Assembly (NCBI RefSeq): GCF_012489685.1
Contig: NC_080044.1
Span: 63,598,732 to 63,662,731 of the forward strand
DNA: 64,000 nucleotides
Origin: Lotus japonicus
Lineage: Eukaryota; Streptophyta; Magnoliopsida; Fabales; Fabaceae
Direction: 5' to 3'
Part shown: piece after piece, positions 26,720 through 36,748 of the stretch
Position numbering within the stretch: position 1 is the stretch's first letter
Layout: each line of letters begins with the position of its first letter
Made by a program: the position numbers and the translations under genes
Notes under the pieces: generated by a model
Databases searched by the model: none
Seen by the model: the letters and a program-made list of their open reading frames with translations, nothing else
Told to the model about the DNA's origin: nothing

Positions 26720-27029
26720 GTTTACCGGAGCCTTGATCACCTCAGTTATCACCGGAAAAGTTGGTTTTTGTTTGGGTTGAAACCCTAAAATTAAAACAGG
26801 TCGGGTTCTGCCCATTCTAATACTTTTTTTTTAAGAAAACAGCACGTGGCAAAGAAACATACATGTCAGCATGTGAGGCTCCCTGGAATGCCAACTCAGC
26901 TCTCCATCCGGTAAAGGGGCGAAAACCAACAGGTTTTATAAGTTAAAGGATGAAAAGCCGCAAAATTTTAGTTGAAAGACGAAAATCAAATTCTCGCTTT
27001 AGTTCAGGGGCGGAAAACATATTTAACCC
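26720..27029. repeat. fragment of a DNA element with GGTTAAATATG-type end
   Basis: The right edge CATATTTAACCC (27018-27029), read on the minus strand, gives the GGGTTAAATATGTTTTC end common to a dispersed legume DNA-element family, followed by 'AACTAAAGCGAGAATTTGA'. A matching left end was not found, so it is a fragment. Confidence 0.45.
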
Positions 27030-28540
27030 AAGATCTTAATAAAGTCCCAAATCCCATTTCACGCCCTAACTTAATTCCCTCGGAAACCCGAAACTGCAGG
27101 TTCTCTCTCATGCTGTCACCTTCACAGTTTCCCTCAGAAGCTCTCATTCGCTCGCCGAAGCTTCTGCTTCACGTTTTCGGTCTCTCGCCAGAAGCTCTTC
27201 ACCGTCGCGAACCAGGTTTTCCCCTGTCTCTCTCTATAACCCTCCTCCTAAACAGAAATATTTTCAACGTCATTGGATCATTTCTTCTTCCATTTCTAGG
27301 GTTTGATCTCCACAATGTGCCTGAATACTTTCCTTTTTTTCTGATTGATTTTGATTCAAAGCCTAATTGTGAGAGGATCCATCTGAGAAGCAAACATTGG
27401 TCGCCGATTGTTTGTATTTGTGAGCACTCATATATTTATTTTAATTTTTTTTTGTCAGATTCATACTATGTAGGAATAGATATTGTTAATTTTTTTCCAA
27501 TGAAATGAAATGATAGAATGAAATTCATGAATGAGAGAATCCAGATTTATGTTTTGTGGATGTTATCATTTGATAATAGTAATGATTCTGGTAGATGCTT
27601 TTCCCCCCTGGCAGTAATGATTGTAAGCTTTTTCTATCTGAATCAATATTGAGTTAGTTAAGAGTTGGTTTTTTTGGCACTAGTTTCCACACCTAATCTG
27701 CATTCTAACTTTTCAGTAATCAGGTTCCAGTTCTGAGGCTAATAAAGAGCTACAAATTCCTTGAGCTAGGAATCTTCTGGAGGCCTCCAATGCCCTTCTG
27801 CACATAGTTCATTGTGGCTTATAGCAATAATTTATATCTTGCAGAGAAAAAGTCTACATCTAAAACTCCGTAATCTATAATCCATAGGTAGGCTACTTAT
27901 TTGATGATCACTTTGTCAAACTTATTCCAAGTTGATTCAAAACTGTGGTTATTGTTGTATGCAGATATTGCCTTTGGATACTAGGGATTGCATCCACTTT
28001 AATCGATTCTTGATGCTAAGAAAAGAGATTGTGGGCAAGAAATTGGCTCAGGCTATTAAGGATGTTGTCTGGGCTATAACTTCTGAATTCTCTAACTTTT
28101 GACAGCATTCAAGTTGCATGTTGACATGTACAGTTGTACATGATTAAGGTATGCAAGATTGCTTATTTATTATGACCTTGACATCTTTATGGATAAATTT
28201 TCAGCCTTTATATAGTGAACTGGAGTTATTTTTGAACTTGAGCTACTATTGGTTTTATTTTCTTTCTTTGCATTTGTTCTAGAGGAGATTTCCATGCATG
28301 AGCTTTGGATGTGAACCTTCTTTAAGTATCTTGTTGCTATATTTAGATTAACATTTCAAGTTGCAAATCAATAGGATTTTCAGTTATGTCTATTGCACCA
28401 AAGTCACATGTTTTATCCTTGTCTTATCGTTGCTTTTATGATTCACATGCTGTTTTGAGGAACTTGAGGTGAAGAATGACCTATAATTATAATATACTCC
28501 TATTGATAGGTTTAGAGAAGAAAATTTGTTATTATTCACC
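27030..28540 (+). other. duplicated unknown transcript unit, copy B
   Basis: Three exons by comparison with copies A and C: to 27215, 27724-27887 and 27965-28148, with conserved donors and acceptors. Exon 1 carries an ATG at 27110 that reads across the first junction for 48 residues (ends EANKELQIP, then stop). The other copies lack this start, so coding is doubtful. Sequence similarity to copy C runs through introns and downstream to about 28540. It then resumes after a 1.7 kb insertion near 30270, ending at the receptor kinase. This shows that the unit was duplicated together with the kinase gene. Confidence 0.55.
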
Positions 28541-30269
28541 AATACCAATGAACTACAACTACTGGTTATTCGAGAGAACCAACACTATCCCTAGAATTCC
28601 CTTATTACCCTTCTATTTCCCTCTCCCTCTTATTTATAATCTCTCCTCACTCTCTCTAACAAGCTCATTAATTAGCTAACTGTTACAGTAACAACTGATT
28701 GATGCTAACAGACTCACTTCGTTTAACTAACTAACTAACCATAACAACTATTGGCTAGTTGTTACAATATCCACCTCTTCTTAAGAAGCCTAATTCCTTT
28801 CAAGTATTTGACACACAACACTTGTGAGGGATTTAAGTTCCAACCATCTGAAAATAGTTAAAAGACCTTTTGAAGGCAATTGTATGTACTTAATTACTTC
28901 TTCGACTTCCTTAACTAAGAATTGATTGTGTAAAGAATCCATTTATATTGATTGTGTACTTAATGCTATCTTGATTTGTGTTAACTATAAATTTAAGGCA
29001 TTTCACATGTATATAAACCAAGGTAGTCAAATCGAGATTCGTATCGTGTATCGCTAGACCCTAATTCCGTGTCGCGTATCGTATCGTAACGTGTATCGTA
29101 AGATACGGACACAAAAAAAATTAAGTCATAAATTAAATAATATACTAATATATCATCTAAAATCTAAATATAGTTCAAAATAATCAAAGATCCAAGTCAT
29201 AAGTAGAAAAATAGTCTCACAAAGTTCAAGTTCAACCTAATTCCAAGCCATAAGCCAAACTAAAGTACTAAACATCAAAGAGATGAAATTAAATGCTCAC
29301 TCCCTAATTCCAAGCCATTAAAGGGCTGCTGAAGTTGAACGTGAAATATGAAAGGGCTGCTGAAGTTGAACGTGAAAGGGTGAAAGAATCAAAGAAAACA
29401 TCACTTTTTAGTGCAATTTACTAATTTTTAATGAAATTAAATGCCCACTCCCTAATTTCTAGGAGAGTAAGATGAAACGGCATTTGAAAAACCGTTTTTG
29501 TATTGTATCGGGATACGTATCGTGCGATACTCATGCGATATGTGCGATACAGGTCACTATACGAACACAAAAAGATACGTTCATGGGATATGTTCATGGG
29601 ATACGTATCGTTTGGTTGATTTTCGTATCGTATCGGGATACGTATCGTGCACGCACGATACTGACTACCATGATATAAACTTGTTGTGTAACTAATATAC
29701 TGCTGTACGACTTGTGTCTAAATGTCTTAGACTTGTTGGATCTGACTTGCCATTTTTGTAAATAGTGATTGTTTGTTGAATTAGGTATAGAAGGCTCATC
29801 TACAATTTTTTTAAAAGCATGTGGTGTTTTATAACACTTTTTTTAAGAATGCTTTGTAGGATGCATATACTCTTTAAAATAAGGGTTGTAGAGTTAGAAT
29901 CTGCCGTTATGATATGTACATGCAACAAAACAACATTTATTTTAAGAAAGATTGTAGGATGTTTCACATTCTACGTCGTTTTTTTAGAAGAAACATTCTA
30001 CACATTATTGTTCTACAATGTTTTAACTTTTAACGTGCTGTAAAACATGAAAAAATAAGCGTTGTAAAAGGACTTTTCTGGCGTACTTTTATCTTTTTTC
30101 TAGATAAAGTCCTTTAATTTATTTGTAATTATTACTACTTGCTATTATTTTAGAGTGTGCTTATTTTGATTTTCATAATCACTGATTCTAGAGTCTTGGA
30201 CTCTTCATTAAAATGAAAACATAAAAGGATGTCCATCTGTTTTTTTAAACAACACCACCTTGATTAATA
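28541..30269. other. 1.7 kb insertion relative to copy C
   Basis: Absent from the paralogous segment at 62.7 kb, where the flanking sequences are adjacent. It holds a separate hAT-like element (29019-29672), short tandem repeats around 29330-29385 (a 27-bp block 'aaagggctgctgaagttg...' twice), and an unclassified block at 28560-28900 with the palindrome CTGTTACAGTAACA. No coding sequence was recognised. Confidence 0.5.
29019..29672. mobile_element. hAT-like non-autonomous element, 654 bp
   Basis: Ends CAAGGTAGTCA and (complement) CATGGTAGTCA are inverted, with an exact 8-bp target duplication ATATAAAC (29011-29018 and 29673-29680), the size made by hAT transposases. Subterminal zones at both ends are packed with GTATCG / CGATAC motifs, more than a dozen in all, as expected of hAT subterminal transposase-binding repeats. 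There is no transposase. Confidence 0.85.
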
Positions 30270-30539
30270 ATTTGATTTCCTTTTAATCAGTGCATATTTG
30301 TGGATTACTCATTCAAATTGATAACTTTAAGAAAATACTACCTACTGCTAAAACATGAATTAACATAGGAAATAACTACATTAGCTTTTGGCTTGCTACC
30401 TTATTGTCTCATCTCAACTCAGGTCTAAGAGACAAGCTCAGGAACTGAAAGGAAACTAAACATACACGACAGAACTTAAAAAACAACTGAGAACCCCATG
30501 AACGCTGTAAAGCTGCAACATGCTCTTCACCGACAAAAA

Positions 30540-32924
30540 TCACATAGAACTTGAATTTGGGCAAGGAGGAATTGCTATGTCAGTAATCCCTTCTAACATC
30601 AACACCACACTCTTCATTGCTGGCCTGAGAACAGGTTCATCTTGGATACACCAAAGTGCCACCTTAACCATATTTTCCAGAACATTTTTATTTATGGCTT
30701 CCCAAGGAACAAGCTTATTTAACTCTTTAGCTACAAAGCACTTATAGGACCAACCAGAGAGAAGAACCTCCTCAGGTTCTGAGACATTAATTTCGATGTT
30801 TCTTCTGCAGCATAAAATTTCCAACAGCACAATTCCATAGCTGTAAACATCTGCCTTCACTGATATTGGGGTGTTCTTGTTCCACTCTGGGGCCATGTAC
30901 CCTCTTGTCCCTCTAGCCCCTGTGAAGGTTCTGGTTTGATCTGGCATTAGAAGTTTTGCCAGCCCAAAATCAGATATCTTGGCAGTCCAAAACTCATCCA
31001 TCAAAATGTTTTGAGGCTTGAGGTCACAATGAATGATTGGTGCCTCACATCCTTCATGGAGATAGAGGATCCCTCTTGCAATGTTCAGTGCTATTCTTAC
31101 TCTCTCCTCCCAATCTGGACGTCTTTGATCACCAAAGATAAGCTGCCCAAGTGAACCGTTGCTCATGTATTCATAAACCAGAAGTCTTTTGGAACCTTCA
31201 GCACAAAATCCCAGCAACCGAACCAGGTTCCTGTGGTGGGTTTTTCCGATGGCCCGCACCTCTGCTTGAAACTCCCTTTCTCCTTCTTCCACTAACTTCT
31301 CTAGCCTCTTCACTGCAATCAGTCTCCTACCTTTGTATAAGGCCCCCTTGTAAACTGCTCCAAAAGAGCCCTTACCCAACTCTTCTTTGAAATGATTAGT
31401 TGCCCTTTTAAGCTCATTGTATGAAAACCTTCTCAGAGCTACCTCTTCATTCAAACCCAAGTTCCAAGTCTCTGCCAGCCTTTTGTAGCTTAATACTCTA
31501 ATTTTGTACATGTAATGGCTGGAGATTGCAATCATTGAACATAAAAACAATGTAAATATCAATATGACAACAATTACATGCACCACTGCTTTGTTACTTG
31601 AACTCTGGATTAGAGGTGCTGGTTGTGTTGATATAGGTTTTTGGTTTGTGAGGCTGCTGTTTCCCACTTTTAAGAATGCCATGGGTGGGACAGGTTCATC
31701 TAGCCCTGTCCTTTTGACATATCTCAAAGGCAGCCCATGTTTCTTGCATCTATTTTTTTGATACAGTGCAGCCCAACAGCTGCAATCTGCCAAACATGCA
31801 GAGGAGCATTCTTCTTCCTCTGACATCTCAGCCTCGAAATAAGGATGATCCTCCCATTCAATATTGTTCATCAAGGCCATGTTATAATGGGCTAAACTGT
31901 CTTTCTCACTTGTACACTCAGCTTTTGATGAGTTCCTTTGGCAGCCAAGTGTCTCTTGATTTGCATCTTTGAATTCAAACCCTGCAAGACAATTGCACAC
32001 TGGTTGGTCGTCATTGAATGTGCAGTAGCTGTTGAAGCCACAAAAACCCTTTACTTGACATGCACTGCCATCCGGCCACAATGCGATTTTTTTGCCACTG
32101 CCATTGTAAACATGAGCATACAGCCGTAAAACCCCATCAAATTCCAGGGTTGCACGATAAATGTTCTGGCTCCTATTAGCCAAATTTGAACCACCAAGCA
32201 TATGAAGATCTTTAATGTTCGAATCACTTCTATTCCTGATCTGCAGTAAACCTGTGTTGTTAAGGTAAAGGCGATTCTTGGGAGAACCATGACGGTCATC
32301 AGTACCAGTGGCCCAGTAAGCATCCCTTGCTGTGTCCGTAGTGTTTGCTGGATACAGAACAAGATTTCCATCATCCTGCATCTTGAGTCGAAACCTTCCA
32401 GTTGAGGGGTTAGTCCCTGATAAACTAGAGAACAGTTGACCTCCACAAGGCAGAGATTGACCCCCCAACATAGTATCCGTTGGGTGATCAAAACTCTGCC
32501 ATACGACCTGGGAGTTATTGTTGTACAGTACAAAGTTCCCAGAATCAAGCATGGAGGCAAAGGAAGCTGTTCCATTAGATTTAGCAATAAGCTTCTCTTG
32601 TCCTTTCTCTATTAGTATTAGCTTACCATCAACTGTAAGTTGTAGATTTGCATTTGAGGTCACAGGAGGATCATCTCGGTTTGCAGTCCATACCACTGTT
32701 TCCTCCACCGTGCTAACCAACCAAATTCCAAGGAAAAATCCACGGTCATGCTTATAAAAGCCAAATGCAAAGAGGTGGGAAGGGGAAAGCCATGGAGTAC
32801 CATTGGTGGAAAGTGAGGTGCCAAGTGTTACTTTCTGCTTTGGTGGTTGTGTTTCAGCTCTTATAGCTGCTGCTGATGAGGACATCAACAGCAGGAAGGC
32901 AATAGTTGCAGCAATAGTGTCCAT
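30540..32924 (-). CDS. LECRK: G-type lectin receptor-like kinase (LECRK), intact
   Basis: Intronless, 794 residues. Signal peptide at about 1-20. A B-lectin (mannose-binding) region at about 30-190, with WTANRDDPP and WQSFDHPTDTMLGGQ. EGF-like GFCGFNSYC near 293-301. A Cys-rich PAN-like segment at about 335-420 (CSSACLADCSCWAALY). Transmembrane span at about 446-468. Ser/Thr kinase at about 515-785 with all key residues: GKGSFG 517-522, Lys539, Glu555, HCDLKPQN with Asp634, DFG 652-654, and APE 678-680. HCD rather than HRD makes it a non-RD kinase, the class common among immune receptors. It acts at the plasma membrane, with the lectin domain outside. The family has defence and stress roles; the ligand is unknown. 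A second copy at the right edge of the window is nearly identical in the kinase domain. Its upstream region is a tandem duplication. Confidence 0.95.
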   Translation of the reverse strand: MDTIAATIAFLLLMSSSAAAIRAETQPPKQKVTLGTSLSTNGTPWLSPSHLFAFGFYKHDRGFFLGIWLVSTVEETVVWTANRDDPPVTSNANLQLTVDGKLILIEKGQEKLIAKSNGTASFASMLDSGNFVLYNNNSQVVWQSFDHPTDTMLGGQSLPCGGQLFSSLSGTNPSTGRFRLKMQDDGNLVLYPANTTDTARDAYWATGTDDRHGSPKNRLYLNNTGLLQIRNRSDSNIKDLHMLGGSNLANRSQNIYRATLEFDGVLRLYAHVYNGSGKKIALWPDGSACQVKGFCGFNSYCTFNDDQPVCNCLAGFEFKDANQETLGCQRNSSKAECTSEKDSLAHYNMALMNNIEWEDHPYFEAEMSEEEECSSACLADCSCWAALYQKNRCKKHGLPLRYVKRTGLDEPVPPMAFLKVGNSSLTNQKPISTQPAPLIQSSSNKAVVHVIVVILIFTLFLCSMIAISSHYMYKIRVLSYKRLAETWNLGLNEEVALRRFSYNELKRATNHFKEELGKGSFGAVYKGALYKGRRLIAVKRLEKLVEEGEREFQAEVRAIGKTHHRNLVRLLGFCAEGSKRLLVYEYMSNGSLGQLIFGDQRRPDWEERVRIALNIARGILYLHEGCEAPIIHCDLKPQNILMDEFWTAKISDFGLAKLLMPDQTRTFTGARGTRGYMAPEWNKNTPISVKADVYSYGIVLLEILCCRRNIEINVSEPEEVLLSGWSYKCFVAKELNKLVPWEAINKNVLENMVKVALWCIQDEPVLRPAMKSVVLMLEGITDIAIPPCPNSSSM

Positions 32925-32960
32925 AACAACTTAACTGTTTGGCCTTGATGAACCAAAAAA

Positions 32961-33059
32961 GAAAGAGAAGTTGCTGTATGCTAACTCTGTCACTTGCCTT
33001 GCATTGTTTAAATTAATAGAAGGTAAAAAAAAAAAATCTTCACCGCCAAATTAAACCTC

Positions 33060-33116
<57 letters not shown>

Positions 33117-33742
33117 GGAAAAGAGAGAATTGAAAGATATAATGAAGGATATGATAGGAAGAAAAAAAAAAGAAATAGGATGAAAAATGTGTTGTAATGA
33201 GATAGAAAAAAAGTGAATGTGAATGTATCAAAACTCTAGTAGAAGTGGCACAGAAAGACTTGCTTTTCTGGTTCAATGTATCAAATTGACTGACAATTTG
33301 GGATATTAAGCAACACAAGACTTTGACAGGCGAGTCTCAGCCATACAATTTTTCGGTTGTGTCTACCGTGAAAGAAAGAAGTAAAGTTGTTGTATGCTAT
33401 CTCTGTCACTTGCCTTGCATGGTTTAACTTAATAGAAAGGGAAAAAAAAAATTCTTCACCACCCAATTAAACCTCCACATATAGATATCGAAATAGAAAA
33501 TAGGGAATTGAAAGATATATGAAGGATATGATAGGAAAAAAAAGGAGAAATATGAAGATAAAATGTGTAGAAATGAGAGAACAAAAATGAATGTGAATGT
33601 ATCAAAATTATAATAAAAGTGGAACGAAAGACTTGCTTTTCTAGGTCAATATATCAAATTGACGACACTTTGGGATATTAGCCATGCCAGACTTTGGCAG
33701 GCGAGTCTTAGTCATACAACTTCTCGGTTTTGTCTACAGTGA
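32961..33742. repeat. tandemly duplicated upstream region of LECRK
   Basis: Two direct copies, 32961-33370 and 33371-33742, share long blocks in order: TCACTTGCCTTGCAT, TTAAACCTCCACATATA, GAAGGATATGATAGGAA, GTGAATGTATCAAAA, AAAGACTTGCTTTTCT and CAGGCGAGTCT. They begin about 35 bp before the LECRK start codon, so promoter and leader sequence has been doubled. Copy 1 contains a TA microsatellite that is absent from copy 2. Confidence 0.85.
33063..33110. repeat. TA microsatellite in LECRK upstream region
   Basis: About 24 uninterrupted AT dinucleotides inside the first promoter repeat; the equivalent site in the second repeat has only ACATATAGATATCG. Confidence 0.95.
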
Positions 33743-34856
33743 GTCACTAAAAAAGTGATTTACCGTGGTGTAGTTTGATAAAGAATATTTGATTTTTTTA
33801 TTTTTAAAATTAAAATGTTCAGATTAAAGGTGTTGATAAAAGTTAATTACCATGATATTTTTGTTGTTGAATTTGGGATGTAGGGTGTTGAAATCAAAAT
33901 GGATATTACCTAGCAATCAAACAGTCTCCCACGAAAAAAAGCCTTCAATTATGGGTGTTCAAATGAACTTAGTTTTCATTCTGGACAAAATAAATGTAAA
34001 CATTACAAGTTTCTTCTAAAAAAAATTCTGGGTTGGTGCAAGGTCTGGATTTTGGATAAATGGATTTTCATAATCACCGCAAAATCTAGATGTCAAGCTG
34101 TTGAATTGGGGATGAAGCCATGAAGGGTGTTGAAATCAAAATGGGTTGCTTGTTGCTATAGATTTGGCGGTGTGGGGTTTGAGTCAAAGTGGATAGGATC
34201 TTGTAGCCGGTGGTGGTGGTGGTAGTCGGAGACGGAAGCATCAACAGTTTTGCAGCACAGTGGTTGGCGGAGGCTGAAGAGGTTTAAGAAGTTTGGGGAA
34301 GAAAGGCACTCGAGGGACTTTATTGTAAAATAGAAATTAAAATTGTAATAAATTTCAAATAAAAAATTGCAAGTTTAACTGGTTACACATATGGTATTTT
34401 AATAGAATATTCCATTTGTGTGGTTATAAAGATATCATGCACCGGAGCAAGACCTAATGTGTAATGCACCATAGAAAACACTACATAAACTCCATCATAC
34501 AAGATTTGTTCTTTTGGGGGGCTTTAGTTTGATCTTGCCTATCATGTTTCAAACTTGCCATCTGCATGCAAGTTTTATTGATTTGAATCAATTCCTTATG
34601 TTGATTGAGTGGGTTTGCAACAATGATTTTGCATTTCTCATATTATGTAATTTGGAAGTTGGAGGAGAGGGGTAGAGCTGCAATGTTGGTTGATATGGGC
34701 ATTATTGTCAAAGTGGATTGTAAAACTGAAGGTATAATTATCATCACACTTTAATTATATATATACCGGACCACCGTGGTTTTGTTGCCCTTACAGGTGG
34801 TGGACCAAAGCAGAGCTTTGCCCTCACCCGTAGAGGTCATTACATCTTGCGTACAT
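33743..34856. other. intergenic region
   Basis: AT-rich, no gene. A GC-richer patch at about 34195-34290 with GGTGGTGGTGGT resembles a decayed coding fragment, but no reading frame was recognised. Confidence 0.5.
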
Positions 34857-35936
34857 TAACACTATGTTTGGTAGGATAGAAAGAGATAGAGGAGAGAGAG
34901 TAGAGAAGAGAGAAGTTGAGTAGAGAGAAATATGTGAGAAATAGAGTGGATTTAAGAGGTTGTTTGGTATGATAGAGATAAAAGAAGAAGAGATGAGAAA
35001 TAATGAGGTGGAAGAAAGAGAAAAAATAACTTTTGTAGTAAAAGACACTTTTGTACACAATGGAATAAAGAAAAGAAAAAATTGGTCTGTGCTAGTTTGT
35101 GAAAATTTCGTGAGTGTGGAGGGGATAATAGAAAAAGGGGAAAAAATTGTATGCATGTGCCAATCTCTGCTTGATTTGCGAAGACCATGAAAAGTGTCTT
35201 GGGCCCACAATTTGTTTCTCTCTTCCCTCCTATCAAATGCAACCAAACGAGGGTGGAGTGTGCATCTCTCCCCAACTTCTCTCTCACCTATCTCTTTCCA
35301 CCTAAAGTATCCGCAAACAAACACAGTGTAAAAGTTAGCCCTATCTCCAAGCAACGAAATTCAAGTAACCCTAGGTGGTGTTGTTACCCATTGATTTAGT
35401 AATTGCTCAAAAAAGAGCCTTACGAGATAGAGACCGGATCCTTAAAAAAGAGTAGCAAATGCCCTAAGAAGAGGCTTAACACTGTGTTTGTTTGCGGATA
35501 CTTTAGGTCGAAAGAGATAGGTGAGAGAGAAGTTGGGGAGAGATGCACACTCCACCCTCGTTTGGTTGCATTTGATAGGAGGGAAGAGAGAAACAAATTG
35601 TGGGCCCAAGACACTTTTCATGGTCTTCGCAAATCAAGCAGAGATTGACACATGCATACAATTTTTTCCCCTTTTTCTATTATCCCCTCCACACTCACGA
35701 AATTTTCACAAACTAGCACAAACCAATTTTTTCTTTTCTTTATTCCATTGTGTACAAAAGTGTCTTTTACTACAAAAGTTATTTTTTCTCTTTCTTCCAC
35801 CTTATTATTTCTCATCTCTTCTTCTTTTATCTCTATCATACCAAACAACCTCTTAAATCCACTCTATTTCTCACATATTTCTCTCTTCTCTACTCTCTCT
35901 TCTCTAACTCTCTCTATCCTACCAAACATAGTGTTA
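34857..35936. repeat. 1.08 kb near-perfect inverted repeat of two MITEs
   Basis: Left arm 34857-35340 and right arm 35477-35936 are inverted copies of one element, separated by a loop of about 135 bp. Each arm is itself bounded by short inverted ends, ACACTATGTTTGG outside and ACACTGTGTTTG inside, so each arm looks like a complete MITE. Arms differ by only a few substitutions and one small deletion in the right arm. Internal landmarks such as TGGGCCCAAGACACTTTTCA occur in both orientations. A transcript crossing it would form a hairpin of roughly 460 bp. No clear target duplication was read. Confidence 0.9.
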
Positions 35937-36748
35937 CACATGCCCGTGCATTCAAAGTCTAATACCTTAGCCGTACATATGAGTTAGGTCATGTCTTTAA
36001 AATTTAACAGTAGATGCTGCTAACTTCTCCCTAACGTTCCAATATTTTGTTTGGAAAATGGCTCACTAACATCTTTTCCACCTCCATCCTTAAGAGTAAA
36101 AGTAGAAGAGAAAAAAATATGAGATATGATAAGTGATGTGATAAGAACGGAAGAAAAATATTACTAGAAAAATAAAAAAAAAATTGATAGAAAATTAAGA
36201 GAAAGTTGGTATGAATACATCAAAGTGGAACATTTTTTTAGGTATTTGTCGTGTCTAAGACTTACCTCATACTCATTTAGGAAAAATTTAACCTTGTCTA
36301 CGATGAATTTTTTGTGGGTGCACGCAATGGACATAAGACTCATTGTCATCCGTAAAAAGAGAAGGGAAAAAATAGAGAGAAGCCATAAGAAGAAAAATAT
36401 AGAGCAGAAAGTTAAGCGTATTAAAGACTCTGATTTAGAAAATAATTTAATCACATCCCATTCCATCCCCATCATTATAGATTTGTATCACAACCGGACG
36501 GAAATACTCACATACCGAGAGAATATTAAGTTTTATTGTTCCAAGACTTCCATTCCATGAACGACAAACAAGGAAACTAGCTTTTGATATAATTCATCAC
36601 AAGAACAACATCAACAACAATTCAAGATGAAAACTGAAACCACAGTATTACATATAGTAACTATATGTGTGGAAAGAAACTTCTTTGAGTATCTTCTGGG
36701 TTTAATTTAAAAGGGATTATGAGAAAAGAAAAGTTGATTCAAACATGA
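35937..36748. other. intergenic and 3' region of LECRK2
   Basis: Includes the 3' untranslated region of the minus-strand kinase gene and AT-rich spacer. No other feature recognised. Confidence 0.5.

Noticed and set aside
27110..27787. 48-residue peptide from spliced exons 1-2 of copy B
   Set aside because: The start codon is absent in copies A and C and the frame stops early, so coding is not supported.
32051..32587. 178-codon minus-strand frame inside LECRK
   Set aside because: Out-of-frame shadow of the real kinase reading frame.
34952..35856. Several 70-176 codon frames in the inverted repeat, identical on both strands
   Set aside because: They mirror each other because the arms are inverted copies; composition is low-complexity Ser/Phe/Leu or Glu/Lys and no family is recognised.
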